Shown here one piece after another: positions 56,928 to 64,000 of a stretch of 64,000 nt of DNA. The DNA lies in NCBI RefSeq assembly GCF_002836745.1, contig NZ_PJAR01000035.1, forward strand, positions 124,001 through 188,000, given 5' to 3'. The notes beneath the pieces were generated by a model. It made no database searches and was not told where the DNA came from. It was given only the letters and a program-made list of their open reading frames with translations. The position numbers and the translations under genes are program-made. This DNA comes from Glaciecola sp. 33A (GTDB lineage: Bacteria; Pseudomonadota; Gammaproteobacteria; Enterobacterales; Alteromonadaceae). The stretch's first letter is position 1; the number at the start of each line of letters is the position of its first letter.

Positions 56928-57509
56928 ATGAAAAAAGTTAATATTAGAAATTTATTTGGCGCTTTAATGTTCACAATGTTATTCGTTAGTAACGCGAATG
57001 CCTTACCGATTGTTTGTGATGATGTAGCTCGCAACTATATGCAAATTGATGATTCTTTGGTGAATAGCTGTTTAGGCTCTGGTACTGGTAATATAAGTGG
57101 TAATTCAGCGAATGATGCATGGCTTATCACAGCAAGTGGAACTGGGTATACCTTAGTAAGTAAAGATGATGGGGGCACTTACCCTTTCATTATTTCGACC
57201 ACCGGTGTTAGTTCAGGAACATGGACCATAGATGCCTCCTACTGGAATAGCTATAACGCTGCGGCTTTAGGATTTAAATTTGGCACCGGCAATACTGCAG
57301 ATGAGTGGTTTATTTTTGATTTGAGGGTTGGTGAAACTACCGGCGGTTGGGACTTCTTCGCCACCCTTGCACCTGGTGCTGGTGGTTTGTCGCACATCAA
57401 CCTTTACGCTACTACTCCTACTACAGACTTGGCTGAGCCATTAATTGTCACCTTATTTGGCTTGACCTTGCTAGGATTAGTATTCGCACGCCGCAGCATG
57501 CGTAGCTAA
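56928..57509 (+). CDS. PEP-CTERM-sorted secreted protein (likely XrtA substrate)
   Basis: 193 residues. The signal peptide is 1-26 (cut after ANA). The mature part has Cys30 and a second Cys about 18 residues on, with Gly/Ser/Thr-rich stretches, and no known catalytic motif. The C-terminus carries a PEP-CTERM signal variant: AEP at 169-171, a hydrophobic helix IVTLFGLTLLGLVFA and terminal RRSMRS. Exosortase A (encoded at 15960-17516) recognises such tails. The usual VPEP is replaced by LAEP, still compatible with the family. It lies between the pnuC fragment and intact pnuC. The mature domain is not recognised. Confidence 0.85.
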   Translation: MKKVNIRNLFGALMFTMLFVSNANALPIVCDDVARNYMQIDDSLVNSCLGSGTGNISGNSANDAWLITASGTGYTLVSKDDGGTYPFIISTTGVSSGTWTIDASYWNSYNAAALGFKFGTGNTADEWFIFDLRVGETTGGWDFFATLAPGAGGLSHINLYATTPTTDLAEPLIVTLFGLTLLGLVFARRSMRS

Positions 57510-57683
57510 TAGTTGGGCATCACGTATATGGTAAAGTATATCGACTGTTTGCGCCGCTACCCTGCAGAATCCAGCCAACAACGTTTGCTGAACAGGAGAC
57601 GTAAAATCAGTTCGAGTAATAGCCAGATCGTCAGGATTCTTTACACACCGGAAATTCATTCTGCACAGTCGGGAAGCTAAGTA

Positions 57684-58304
57684 CTAGACAATCAACGTGG
57701 TTCTATATTGCTTTTGCCATGCATAAAGTCCAATAACGGCCATAATTAAAAAGCATCCATACAAGATTGCCGTTGGATATAGTCCTTTTTGAAAATATAC
57801 GGCGATGGCAACAACATCAACCACAATCCAAAATAGCCAATTGACGATATAACGACGTGTCATTAATACAAAGGCGACCAAACTGGCACAAGTGGTGAAT
57901 GCGTCGGCGTAAGCGAAACTAGCATCAGTATATTTATGCATTAGGGTTCCTAAGGCGGCTGCACTTAATAATGCGGCTAGCGCATACAGACCTAATTTTT
58001 TGTGCTCCATACTTAATACTGTCACGGTCGTTGCCGTTGCTAGGTTTTTTGACCAATGCCACCAGCCATATATCTGCAGTGCCATATAAACAACATGCAA
58101 ACCGGCATCAGAATACAGTTTTGCTTGGTAAAATACCCACACATAAAGCGTTACTTGCACAAAACCAAAGGCAAAATTCCAGATGTTGCCTTTGACCAAC
58201 AAAAAGATACAAATAAACCCACAAATTGCAGCGCTAATTTCCACCGAATTTGAACCCAAAAAACCATTTATAAAATCAGATAGTGTCACTACAGGATCAC
58301 TCAA
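57684..58304 (-). CDS. pnuC: Nicotinamide riboside transporter PnuC
   Basis: 206 residues with about seven membrane helices. The family signature is visible as YMALQIYGWWHWSKN (aromatic substrate-binding segment), followed by NWLFWIVVDVVAIAVYFQKGLY with the WxxxD motif near the C-terminus. PnuC facilitates uptake of nicotinamide riboside for NAD synthesis. The start is TTG with no good ribosome-binding site; an alternative start is not obvious. No NAD-riboswitch-like structure or NadR gene was seen. A part of this gene is duplicated and decayed at 56593-56711. Confidence 0.88.
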   Translation of the reverse strand: MSDPVVTLSDFINGFLGSNSVEISAAICGFICIFLLVKGNIWNFAFGFVQVTLYVWVFYQAKLYSDAGLHVVYMALQIYGWWHWSKNLATATTVTVLSMEHKKLGLYALAALLSAAALGTLMHKYTDASFAYADAFTTCASLVAFVLMTRRYIVNWLFWIVVDVVAIAVYFQKGLYPTAILYGCFLIMAVIGLYAWQKQYRTTLIV

Positions 58305-58515
58305 TTATGACATGTTGAAAGAAGCTAGCAGCCGAAGACGCAAAGTAACACTAAAGCGGTTTTGCGTCGCTGAGTAAATAATAACAAGCACCATCTCAAC
58401 TTTGATGGCTTAATTCAATAGCTGATGTAAAACAAAAAACGGATTGCCCTGACGCCTATTTCGATAGCATAATATAAACGAATTTAACTATTAAGTTGCG
58501 AGTGAACTCGGCATA

Positions 58516-60231
58516 ATGTGCGCAACGGACGCAGTAGTGCACGCAGGAATACTTATTATTAGTTCAAGCAAACACGTTATCGAGCAGAAAAAGAGGCTTA
58601 TTGCCCTCGGCATTATTTTGCTAGTGGGCTTTCACGCCCCTAGCTATGCGCAAAAAGAAAAAGTCATGAGCGTTTTCCACTCCCTCGAGGAAACAGCGTC
58701 TGTAAAAGCGTCAGCTGGCAAAAAATCAATATTGCCGGTGCTTCCTAGAGTAGAAATCGGTCCTTGTGCATTCATGCAAAAATTTGATAAATACCATGCT
58801 GACTGCGGCACGTTGTTTGTCAAGGAAGATCCTACAGAGTCCCACACAGCAAAAAATCACGCGCGCGTTGTTTCTATTCCCATTATGATTTTTCAGCCAG
58901 CAGGTGAAGTCACCGGGGATCCCGTTGTCATTACTGGTGGCGGCGGCCCGGGTAGTTCAATATATATCATGGATGAATTTGATGACGACCCTTCTTTATA
59001 TTACTCAGGCATCGAATTAAGCACACTACAAAATGGCCTTCCTTTGATCCTGATGGAAATGCGAGGCTCCGGTTTATCTATGGCAAACTTGGACTGCCCA
59101 GCCATAACCCAGTTAGAAATTGAACTATTAAGCACATATCCATACAAATTTGACAGCAAAAAGTTCGCTGAAACGAGCGTTAGCTGTGCGAATCGAAAAC
59201 GCGCGTTGGGTGTCGATGCTAATTTTTATAATACCGATTACGCAATCAATGATATTGATGCTCTGCGACAGTTACTTGGCTTTCAAAAATGGCACTTACT
59301 CGGCATTTCCCACGGAACACGCATATCGTTGCGTTACGCTCAGCAGTATCCTGTGCACACCGCCTCGCTAATACTCGACAGTATTTACCCCTTTGAAGTT
59401 GATTCATATGCGGATATGCCTGAGCACAGTGCAAGAATTTTTACGCAGCCGTTTGCCTTATGTGATGCTGACCCAAGATGTCGGCTTGAAAACGGACAAG
59501 CATCAGTGACATTGTTTGCGTCTTTCATGTCAGAAATTAAGCTAAACCCACCCACATTAAACGTTGAGTATGATGATAAAAACTGGACCGTTGGCCAAAA
59601 GACACTAAAGGTATCTCCTGAGTTAGTGGCTTATGCCCTATTCAATAATAGCTACGACAGCGACGCTATTCTAGCCTTTCCACAGATTGTAAAAGATGCG
59701 CTGAATAAAGATTATGCCAAACTAAGTCGCTTGATTAGCGAGGTTATCGACTTGCAAAATTACACTTGGTTTTCAGAAGGCGCTTATTCAAGTTACGCTT
59801 GTTATGAAGAAATTCCTTTCTCAAACATAGAACTGGCCATCGAAAATGCAAACAAGTATAAATCGCCCTACTGGGACGACCTACCCGCTATTAATCTTGA
59901 CCTGCAGTTATGCAAAATTTGGGGTATAAAGCCCGCAATTAATAACATCAAAAACGTTGACCACAATCAGTTAACGTTGCCTGTATTGATACTTGCTGGA
60001 GACCTCGACCCATTTACGCCGACCATATGGGCCGTCGATTTTCATGCCAAACTGCCCATGAAGAACAAAACTCAACACTTGCGAGTTTGGCCTTTGAAAG
60101 CCCATAATATAGTGTATGACGATAAATGTGTTGAGGCCGTGATAACATCGTTTTTAAACGATCCTGAGCAAACTATTGATAATGATTGCGCATTGCAAAA
60201 CGTGAGTGAGATAAACACTGACGGTTCATAG
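58516..60231 (+). CDS. Alpha/beta hydrolase, peptidase S33 (tripeptidyl/proline iminopeptidase-like)
   Basis: 571 residues. An N-terminal hydrophobic segment (about 30-46, LIALGIILLVGFHAPSYAQ) looks like a signal peptide after an unusually long N-region. The oxyanion segment ITGGGGPGSS, the nucleophile elbow GISHG (263-267, Ser265), and a late LAGDLDPFTP (Asp) and AHNIV (His) form the catalytic set of S33 peptidases with a C-terminal TAP-like domain. It probably hydrolyses small peptides in the periplasm. The start is chosen because no later Met leaves a signal peptide. It is monocistronic by spacing. Confidence 0.85.
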   Translation: MCATDAVVHAGILIISSSKHVIEQKKRLIALGIILLVGFHAPSYAQKEKVMSVFHSLEETASVKASAGKKSILPVLPRVEIGPCAFMQKFDKYHADCGTLFVKEDPTESHTAKNHARVVSIPIMIFQPAGEVTGDPVVITGGGGPGSSIYIMDEFDDDPSLYYSGIELSTLQNGLPLILMEMRGSGLSMANLDCPAITQLEIELLSTYPYKFDSKKFAETSVSCANRKRALGVDANFYNTDYAINDIDALRQLLGFQKWHLLGISHGTRISLRYAQQYPVHTASLILDSIYPFEVDSYADMPEHSARIFTQPFALCDADPRCRLENGQASVTLFASFMSEIKLNPPTLNVEYDDKNWTVGQKTLKVSPELVAYALFNNSYDSDAILAFPQIVKDALNKDYAKLSRLISEVIDLQNYTWFSEGAYSSYACYEEIPFSNIELAIENANKYKSPYWDDLPAINLDLQLCKIWGIKPAINNIKNVDHNQLTLPVLILAGDLDPFTPTIWAVDFHAKLPMKNKTQHLRVWPLKAHNIVYDDKCVEAVITSFLNDPEQTIDNDCALQNVSEINTDGS

Positions 60232-60302
60232 TTTATTTAATTGAGATACAAGCGCTTCTCCAATAACTCACAATCTAGTATTAGTTTATAACGGGACATT
60301 AA

Positions 60303-62192
60303 ATGGCATATGATTTTGGCTCACAAACCTTAGGAATTAATAATCCATTCAAAAAAGAAGGTTTATTAAAAGCCGTTGCCGGTGTACTTGTGGCATTACT
60401 CGGTGTATTCACATTAATTCAAGTTGCTAGCGAGTTAAAGGCTGATAAAGTCGTCGGATGGGCTTATGTGATCATTGGCTTATATCTACTGGTAAGCGGT
60501 ATCAGGCACACCAGCGTTGGTTTTATACAGCTTTTTCGCTACTTTGTAGGACGTTCAGTACCCACTTCATTAGCTGAAAATAAATCACCTTCCGAGCAAG
60601 AATCTGCTAAGTACGAACGCAATGCATTACAGTACGACGCAAAAACACTTTACTCCATGATGATGGGTCGCAAAAACACAACTTTTACCGAGCCCGTTGG
60701 TTTCCTTGGCAGATTTGTGCATAGTATTTTTCCAAAACTCACCTTTTTACCGCACCCGCTAAGAATGATGGCACAAGAAATTGCAGGTATGGTAATAAAT
60801 TATTTGACCGGCATCGTGTCATTTTTAATTGTCTTTTTTATTGTCACCGCCGGCTTAGCCGGCGAAACTGCGACGCTTTTTGCAATGCCAATAGTAGGCA
60901 CGTTGTTGTTACTCTATTTAGTTATATCTTGGTCGTCGGCTGCTAGAGCCATTCAAAGAACCAGCCAAACTGTATTAAAAAGCAGCGGTGGAGGTTCCTT
61001 TGGCGTCATCATTGCCGCCTCTATTTTAGTACCCATTATTGCAGGCGTGTACCTAGATGAATTGTTAATTGTGTCAGGTAACACTCAGCAAATTTTTACT
61101 GAAGCCTCAGGTATTTTTGCCGCGTGGGCTAACTTAGGCTTGTTAACTATCGCCACCTTAGTTGTTCTTGCTGCAGTTTTGCCTTTGTTGTTTGCTCGTA
61201 TGGCAAATGCTTCACCGCAAACAGAAGTCAGCGAATATCGTGAGAACATGCAAGAGTCAGTGCATCCGAACGAAGTTTTTATCAATATTGAAAACATTGT
61301 TTTGGCTAACCGTCGATATAAGGAAATGCCGAACCGAATTTATCGCGAATTTGATCCCAAATTAATAGAGCAATCGGATGGCAAGGGCAGCTTTAATGGC
61401 CAACTATTAATTGAAACTCAACCCGCTCTGGCGGAAGAAGAAAATAATTCAAAGCAAGATAACAAAAAAACAATATTATCAACAATAGGTCAAATCGCTT
61501 TTGTGATTGGCGCTATCGCGTTTTATTATCTTGGTCAGAATATTATTTCAGCAATAGGCGCATTTGACAGTTGGAAATTGGCGACAACAAATGACAATTT
61601 GACGTTCTTTTTGCAAGCGTTAAGTTCAGTTTTGTTTACCCTATTCGCTTGGTTAACATTTAAAAGTGCAGCCAAAATACTCGACGCTGCTTCGCATTTA
61701 TTTTGGGGCGAGATGCACTTCACCTCATTATTAATGCACTTAAACACGGAAGGAACTTATACTGAGTCTAGATTATCAACAGGCATGTCTATACATGACA
61801 GTACGCGCTCTGAAAACACGGTAGTGCGGTCCAGTATTACCCCTTGGATAATTACAACGCGCATCAAAACCTCAATATTCGCCACCAGTGGTATGAAGAA
61901 CCTAGAGCAACCACGCTACATTATGTCGATGGCAAAAAATGATCAAGAACTCGACAGTATTGTTGGCGAAATTAAGAGTTTCTTGAAGGAAAGAGAGGCC
62001 ATTGCTGCTATCACAAATGAGCGAGATTTATCCAATGCTAGTCAGATCCATCAAATAAATCAGCAGTCCAGAGCATTCGAGCCAAATACAAATGTAGACG
62101 CTAAATTAAGTCTCAACGAAGATGAGCGGGCAGCCGGATATTTGCGCAATGAAGCAGCGCAAGAATCAGTAGAAAAAGACACAAATAAATAA
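60303..62192 (+). CDS. Multi-pass membrane protein heading the CsgG-type lipoprotein operon
   Basis: 629 residues, not recognised. About 8-9 membrane helices are arranged as an N-terminal pair (23-70), a central group (165-320) and a C-terminal pair (about 395-460). Cytoplasmic or periplasmic loops contain YSMMMGRKNTTFTEP, SRLSTGMSIHDSTRSENT and a charged C-terminal tail (about 540-629: KNDQELDSIVGEIKSFLKERE). The start has GGGACA upstream. It lies 81 bp before the CsgG-like lipoprotein on the same strand and is probably co-transcribed. A role in assembling or energising that lipoprotein system is only positional inference. Confidence 0.75.
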   Translation: MAYDFGSQTLGINNPFKKEGLLKAVAGVLVALLGVFTLIQVASELKADKVVGWAYVIIGLYLLVSGIRHTSVGFIQLFRYFVGRSVPTSLAENKSPSEQESAKYERNALQYDAKTLYSMMMGRKNTTFTEPVGFLGRFVHSIFPKLTFLPHPLRMMAQEIAGMVINYLTGIVSFLIVFFIVTAGLAGETATLFAMPIVGTLLLLYLVISWSSAARAIQRTSQTVLKSSGGGSFGVIIAASILVPIIAGVYLDELLIVSGNTQQIFTEASGIFAAWANLGLLTIATLVVLAAVLPLLFARMANASPQTEVSEYRENMQESVHPNEVFINIENIVLANRRYKEMPNRIYREFDPKLIEQSDGKGSFNGQLLIETQPALAEEENNSKQDNKKTILSTIGQIAFVIGAIAFYYLGQNIISAIGAFDSWKLATTNDNLTFFLQALSSVLFTLFAWLTFKSAAKILDAASHLFWGEMHFTSLLMHLNTEGTYTESRLSTGMSIHDSTRSENTVVRSSITPWIITTRIKTSIFATSGMKNLEQPRYIMSMAKNDQELDSIVGEIKSFLKEREAIAAITNERDLSNASQIHQINQQSRAFEPNTNVDAKLSLNEDERAAGYLRNEAAQESVEKDTNK

Positions 62193-62273
62193 ATATTTGT
62201 TTCTATACGCTAGCAATTAACCCACTTATTCAATATATTTATAGTGTAAAACAGTCACTTTATAAGGGTATAG

Positions 62274-63239
62274 ATGAACAATCAGTTTTCCAAAATCAAG
62301 CTTTCTTTGATCGTTGCTATGGGGGTCGTGCTTGCTTCTGGATGCACCTCTTCTACCAAGCAAACGCTTAATGCAAACCAAAGTAACCAAGCATCCATTA
62401 GCCCGACTATTGAGACAGCGCCAGCAATGGGCTTAAAACGCAAAATCGCTATTGCTCGATTTACCGATGAAACAAAAAACAGCAAGAGTATCTTTGTAAA
62501 TAAAAGCGTCGATAATATTGGTAAGCAGGCAGCAGATATACTGAGTGCTCGGCTAACCAATTCAGGGCAATTCATCATGCTTGAAAGGGACGACCTGGAT
62601 AAAGTTAAAAATGAACAAGCGCTTGAAGGTATCTCGTCAGCAGTCGTTGGCGCGGATTATCTTATTGTTGGTTCAATTAGTGAATTTGGTCGTAAAACGA
62701 CCAGTGAAACAGGCATATTTAGTCGCAATAAAATTCAACAAGCGATGGCAACCGTTAACGTGAGACTAGTTGACACGACGACCGGGCAAATCGTTTTTTC
62801 TGAAGAAGGCAGTGGCGAAGCGCGTGCTGAAGCAAATACAACCTTCGGTGTTGGTGAGCGAGCAGCGTTTGATTCCACATTAAACGACAAAGCTATTTCT
62901 GCCGCAATTTCAAAAGTGGTCAGCGACTTGATGGAAAACTTGCTAGACATGCCTTGGAAAGCCTATTTGATTGCTAAGCAAGACGACCAATACATAATGA
63001 CTGGAGGTGCTTCACAAGGCATCTCTGTAGGTGATGAATTTACTATTTTGCAAAAAGATAAACAAATCAAAAACCCACAAACTGGTTTCATGATTGAATT
63101 GGCCGGTAAGCCGATTGCAACGGCTACTGTCGTGCTGTTAAGTGGTGCTGCCAAAAATGAAATATCTATTGTTTCGCTGGACACACAGTTATCACTACAA
63201 ACAGATTTAGCTCAATTAGTCGTGATGGAAAAGGAATAA
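62274..63239 (+). CDS. CsgG/HfaB-family outer-membrane lipoprotein
   Basis: 321 residues. Lipobox ASGC (lipidated Cys24) is followed by a CsgG-type domain: KRKIAIARFTDETKNSK, the ADILSARLTNSGQFIMLERDDLDKV segment and ADYLIVGSISEFG. The last 80 residues form an added domain (YLIAKQDDQYIMTGGASQGISVGDEFTI) resembling the FlgT C-terminal-like module of CsgG relatives. CsgG forms a secretion pore for curli; relatives with other cargo are common. No csgA/csgB are nearby, so curli is unlikely. AAGGG precedes the ATG. Confidence 0.88.
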   Translation: MNNQFSKIKLSLIVAMGVVLASGCTSSTKQTLNANQSNQASISPTIETAPAMGLKRKIAIARFTDETKNSKSIFVNKSVDNIGKQAADILSARLTNSGQFIMLERDDLDKVKNEQALEGISSAVVGADYLIVGSISEFGRKTTSETGIFSRNKIQQAMATVNVRLVDTTTGQIVFSEEGSGEARAEANTTFGVGERAAFDSTLNDKAISAAISKVVSDLMENLLDMPWKAYLIAKQDDQYIMTGGASQGISVGDEFTILQKDKQIKNPQTGFMIELAGKPIATATVVLLSGAAKNEISIVSLDTQLSLQTDLAQLVVMEKE

Positions 63240-63242
63240 AAA

Positions 63243-63584
63243 ATGAGTAAATCAAATTCGTTAAAAGGGACTATTTTTGTATTATTTAGTTTTTTAATGC
63301 TTGGGTGTACGTCATCGTATGAGTCAGTGACTCAAGTCGATGACACCAAGGCATTTGTATTACTAACGGGTAACTTCGAAAATGCGTCACTGCAAATCAA
63401 CACAAATTCGCCGATCACGTTGGCAGACAACATTGAGACTTTTATGCTAGATGGTAAAAAAGTAGCGAAGTTTGAAGTAGCCGCTGGCACAAATACTGTA
63501 AAGGTGTTTAAAAACGGGACATTAGCAGTATACCGTAAACTGTATGTGACCAACGGAAATTCATTTGAGGTAAATGTTCAGTGA
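63243..63584 (+). CDS. Small lipoprotein of the CsgG-type operon
   Basis: 113 residues. Lipobox MLGC (lipidated Cys22) precedes a short, mostly beta-strand mature part (AFVLLTGNFENASLQINTN, VAKFEVAAGTNTVKVFKNG). I do not recognise a family. It starts 3 bp after the CsgG-like gene, and the next gene starts within its stop codon, so it is certainly part of the operon. Probably a periplasmic or outer-membrane accessory to the CsgG relative. Confidence 0.8.
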   Translation: MSKSNSLKGTIFVLFSFLMLGCTSSYESVTQVDDTKAFVLLTGNFENASLQINTNSPITLADNIETFMLDGKKVAKFEVAAGTNTVKVFKNGTLAVYRKLYVTNGNSFEVNVQ

Positions 63585-63928
63585 AAATTAAAGGACTAAT
63601 CATCATTGGCGCTGTGTTTCTATTGTCGGCATGCAACAGCACACAAGGTGGTTTGTATTGGGGTAATTACTCTGACACTTTGCACAACTACAAACAAGAA
63701 CCCGGTAATACAACGCGTCAACGGCACGTTAAATCACTCAATGACATTATCAAGACCAGCGACAAAAGAGGGACTCGAGTTCCTCCTGGTGTATTGATCG
63801 AATTAGCCGTCATGGAAATTGAAAGCGGCAGTTCTGAAAATGCAGATGCATTGTTAAATAGAGAGATGTCACTTTACCCTGAATCAAGGACGCTTGTGCT
63901 TGAATTGAAAAAAAGAAATGGGGCTTAA
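63581..63928 (+). CDS. DUF4810 lipoprotein
   Basis: 115 residues; GTG start overlapping the preceding stop by 4 nt. Lipobox LSAC (lipidated Cys18) is followed by GGLYWGNYSDTLHNYKQEP, the characteristic DUF4810 start, and a helical TPR-like remainder (VPPGVLIELAVMEIESGSSENADALL). DUF4810 lipoproteins typically sit between a CsgG-family gene and a DUF799/GNA1162 gene, which fits the order here. Function unknown; outer-membrane location expected. Confidence 0.88.
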   Translation: MKIKGLIIIGAVFLLSACNSTQGGLYWGNYSDTLHNYKQEPGNTTRQRHVKSLNDIIKTSDKRGTRVPPGVLIELAVMEIESGSSENADALLNREMSLYPESRTLVLELKKRNGA

Positions 63929-63931
63929 GGG

Positions 63932-64000
63932 GTGAAAAATATACTAAACAGAGTAAAAAGAATTTCTTGGCTAGCGGTGATTGCTATTGGTCTAAGTGGC
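63932..64000 (+). CDS. N-terminus of a further lipoprotein (probable DUF799/GNA1162), cut by window edge
   Basis: A GTG 3 bp after the DUF4810 stop opens a frame of 23 codons to the window end: a short basic start (KNILNRVKR) and a hydrophobic core ending IAIGLSG, which would need only a Cys next to complete a lipobox. GGGG lies just upstream. By operon order the GNA1162/DUF799 family is expected, but the visible part cannot confirm it. Confidence 0.6.
   Translation, partial: MKNILNRVKRISWLAVIAIGLSG

Noticed and set aside
57477-57659. 60-codon minus-strand frame after the PEP-CTERM gene
   Set aside because: It overlaps the PEP-CTERM coding end, has no ribosome-binding site and matches no family I know; a gene relic is possible but unsupported.
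58305-58515. Hairpin (GACGCAAA/TTTGCGTC) upstream of pnuC as a possible riboswitch
   Set aside because: An 8-bp stem with a 16-nt loop and no resemblance to NAD-linked riboswitch cores.

Overview
The window looks like a chromosomal segment of a marine gammaproteobacterium, most likely of the Alteromonadales (Alteromonadaceae-like). The signs are an exosortase A (XrtA) exopolysaccharide locus, glnE beside hldE, an LpxL-type lipid A acyltransferase, a DUF3081 protein, FadE and moderate-to-low GC. This placement is inferred from gene content, not from a search. No rRNA, tRNA, CRISPR array or intact mobile element was seen.

Region 1 (1-10 kb) is AT-rich, rearranged surface-polysaccharide DNA. 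It holds the N-terminus of a membrane protein cut by the window edge (possibly an O-antigen ligase or polymerase), a glycosyltransferase-like protein, a large lipoprotein with near-identical 228-bp repeats, an IS6-family transposase remnant, a sulfotransferase, a GT2 glycosyltransferase and a further putative glycosyltransferase. The last three genes lie between two direct copies of about 560 bp. One copy is the real 3' end of the gene at 9969-13781; the other is a frameshifted remnant at 5034-5595.

Region 2 (10-26 kb) is the XrtA/PEP-CTERM exopolysaccharide locus. It contains an unusual VanZ - acyltransferase-3 - PHP fusion protein, a TIGR03087-type sugar transferase, a hexapeptide acetyltransferase, exosortase A with an EpsI domain, the XrtA-type polysaccharide deacetylase, an initiating sugar transferase, a Wza-like export lipoprotein, a chain-length determinant, a tyrosine autokinase, a TIGR03016-type outer-membrane beta-barrel and an ExeA-like ATPase. 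Together these would initiate, modify, polymerise and export an exopolysaccharide, and sort PEP-CTERM proteins. A likely PEP-CTERM substrate is encoded about 40 kb away (56928-57509).

Region 3 (26-37.7 kb) is mostly housekeeping: hldE, a GIY-YIG protein, a DUF350 membrane protein, glnE, a TcpQ-like anchored protein, an LpxL-family acyltransferase, a DUF3081 protein, fadE preceded by a FadR-like site, a small unknown protein and tdk.

Region 4 (38-48 kb) is metabolic. An acyl-CoA dehydrogenase, an APH-like kinase and an SDR form an lvaC/lvaA/lvaD-like set suited to 4-hydroxyacyl-CoA breakdown. They are followed by a BASS transporter, a lipoprotein amidohydrolase, a class C beta-lactamase-like serine hydrolase and a CPA2 (Kef-type) antiporter.

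Region 5 (48-53 kb) carries a compact bufferin operon on the minus strand: a DUF2282 metallophore precursor, an MNIO enzyme, a BufC partner and a DoxX protein. A YHS-domain lipoprotein and kynureninase lie just upstream.

Region 6 (53-64 kb) has a DUF2339 giant membrane protein behind a 14-bp tandem repeat, a decayed pnuC fragment, the PEP-CTERM protein, intact pnuC, an S33 peptidase, and a CsgG-type lipoprotein operon headed by an unrecognised 629-residue membrane protein. The operon runs off the window end.
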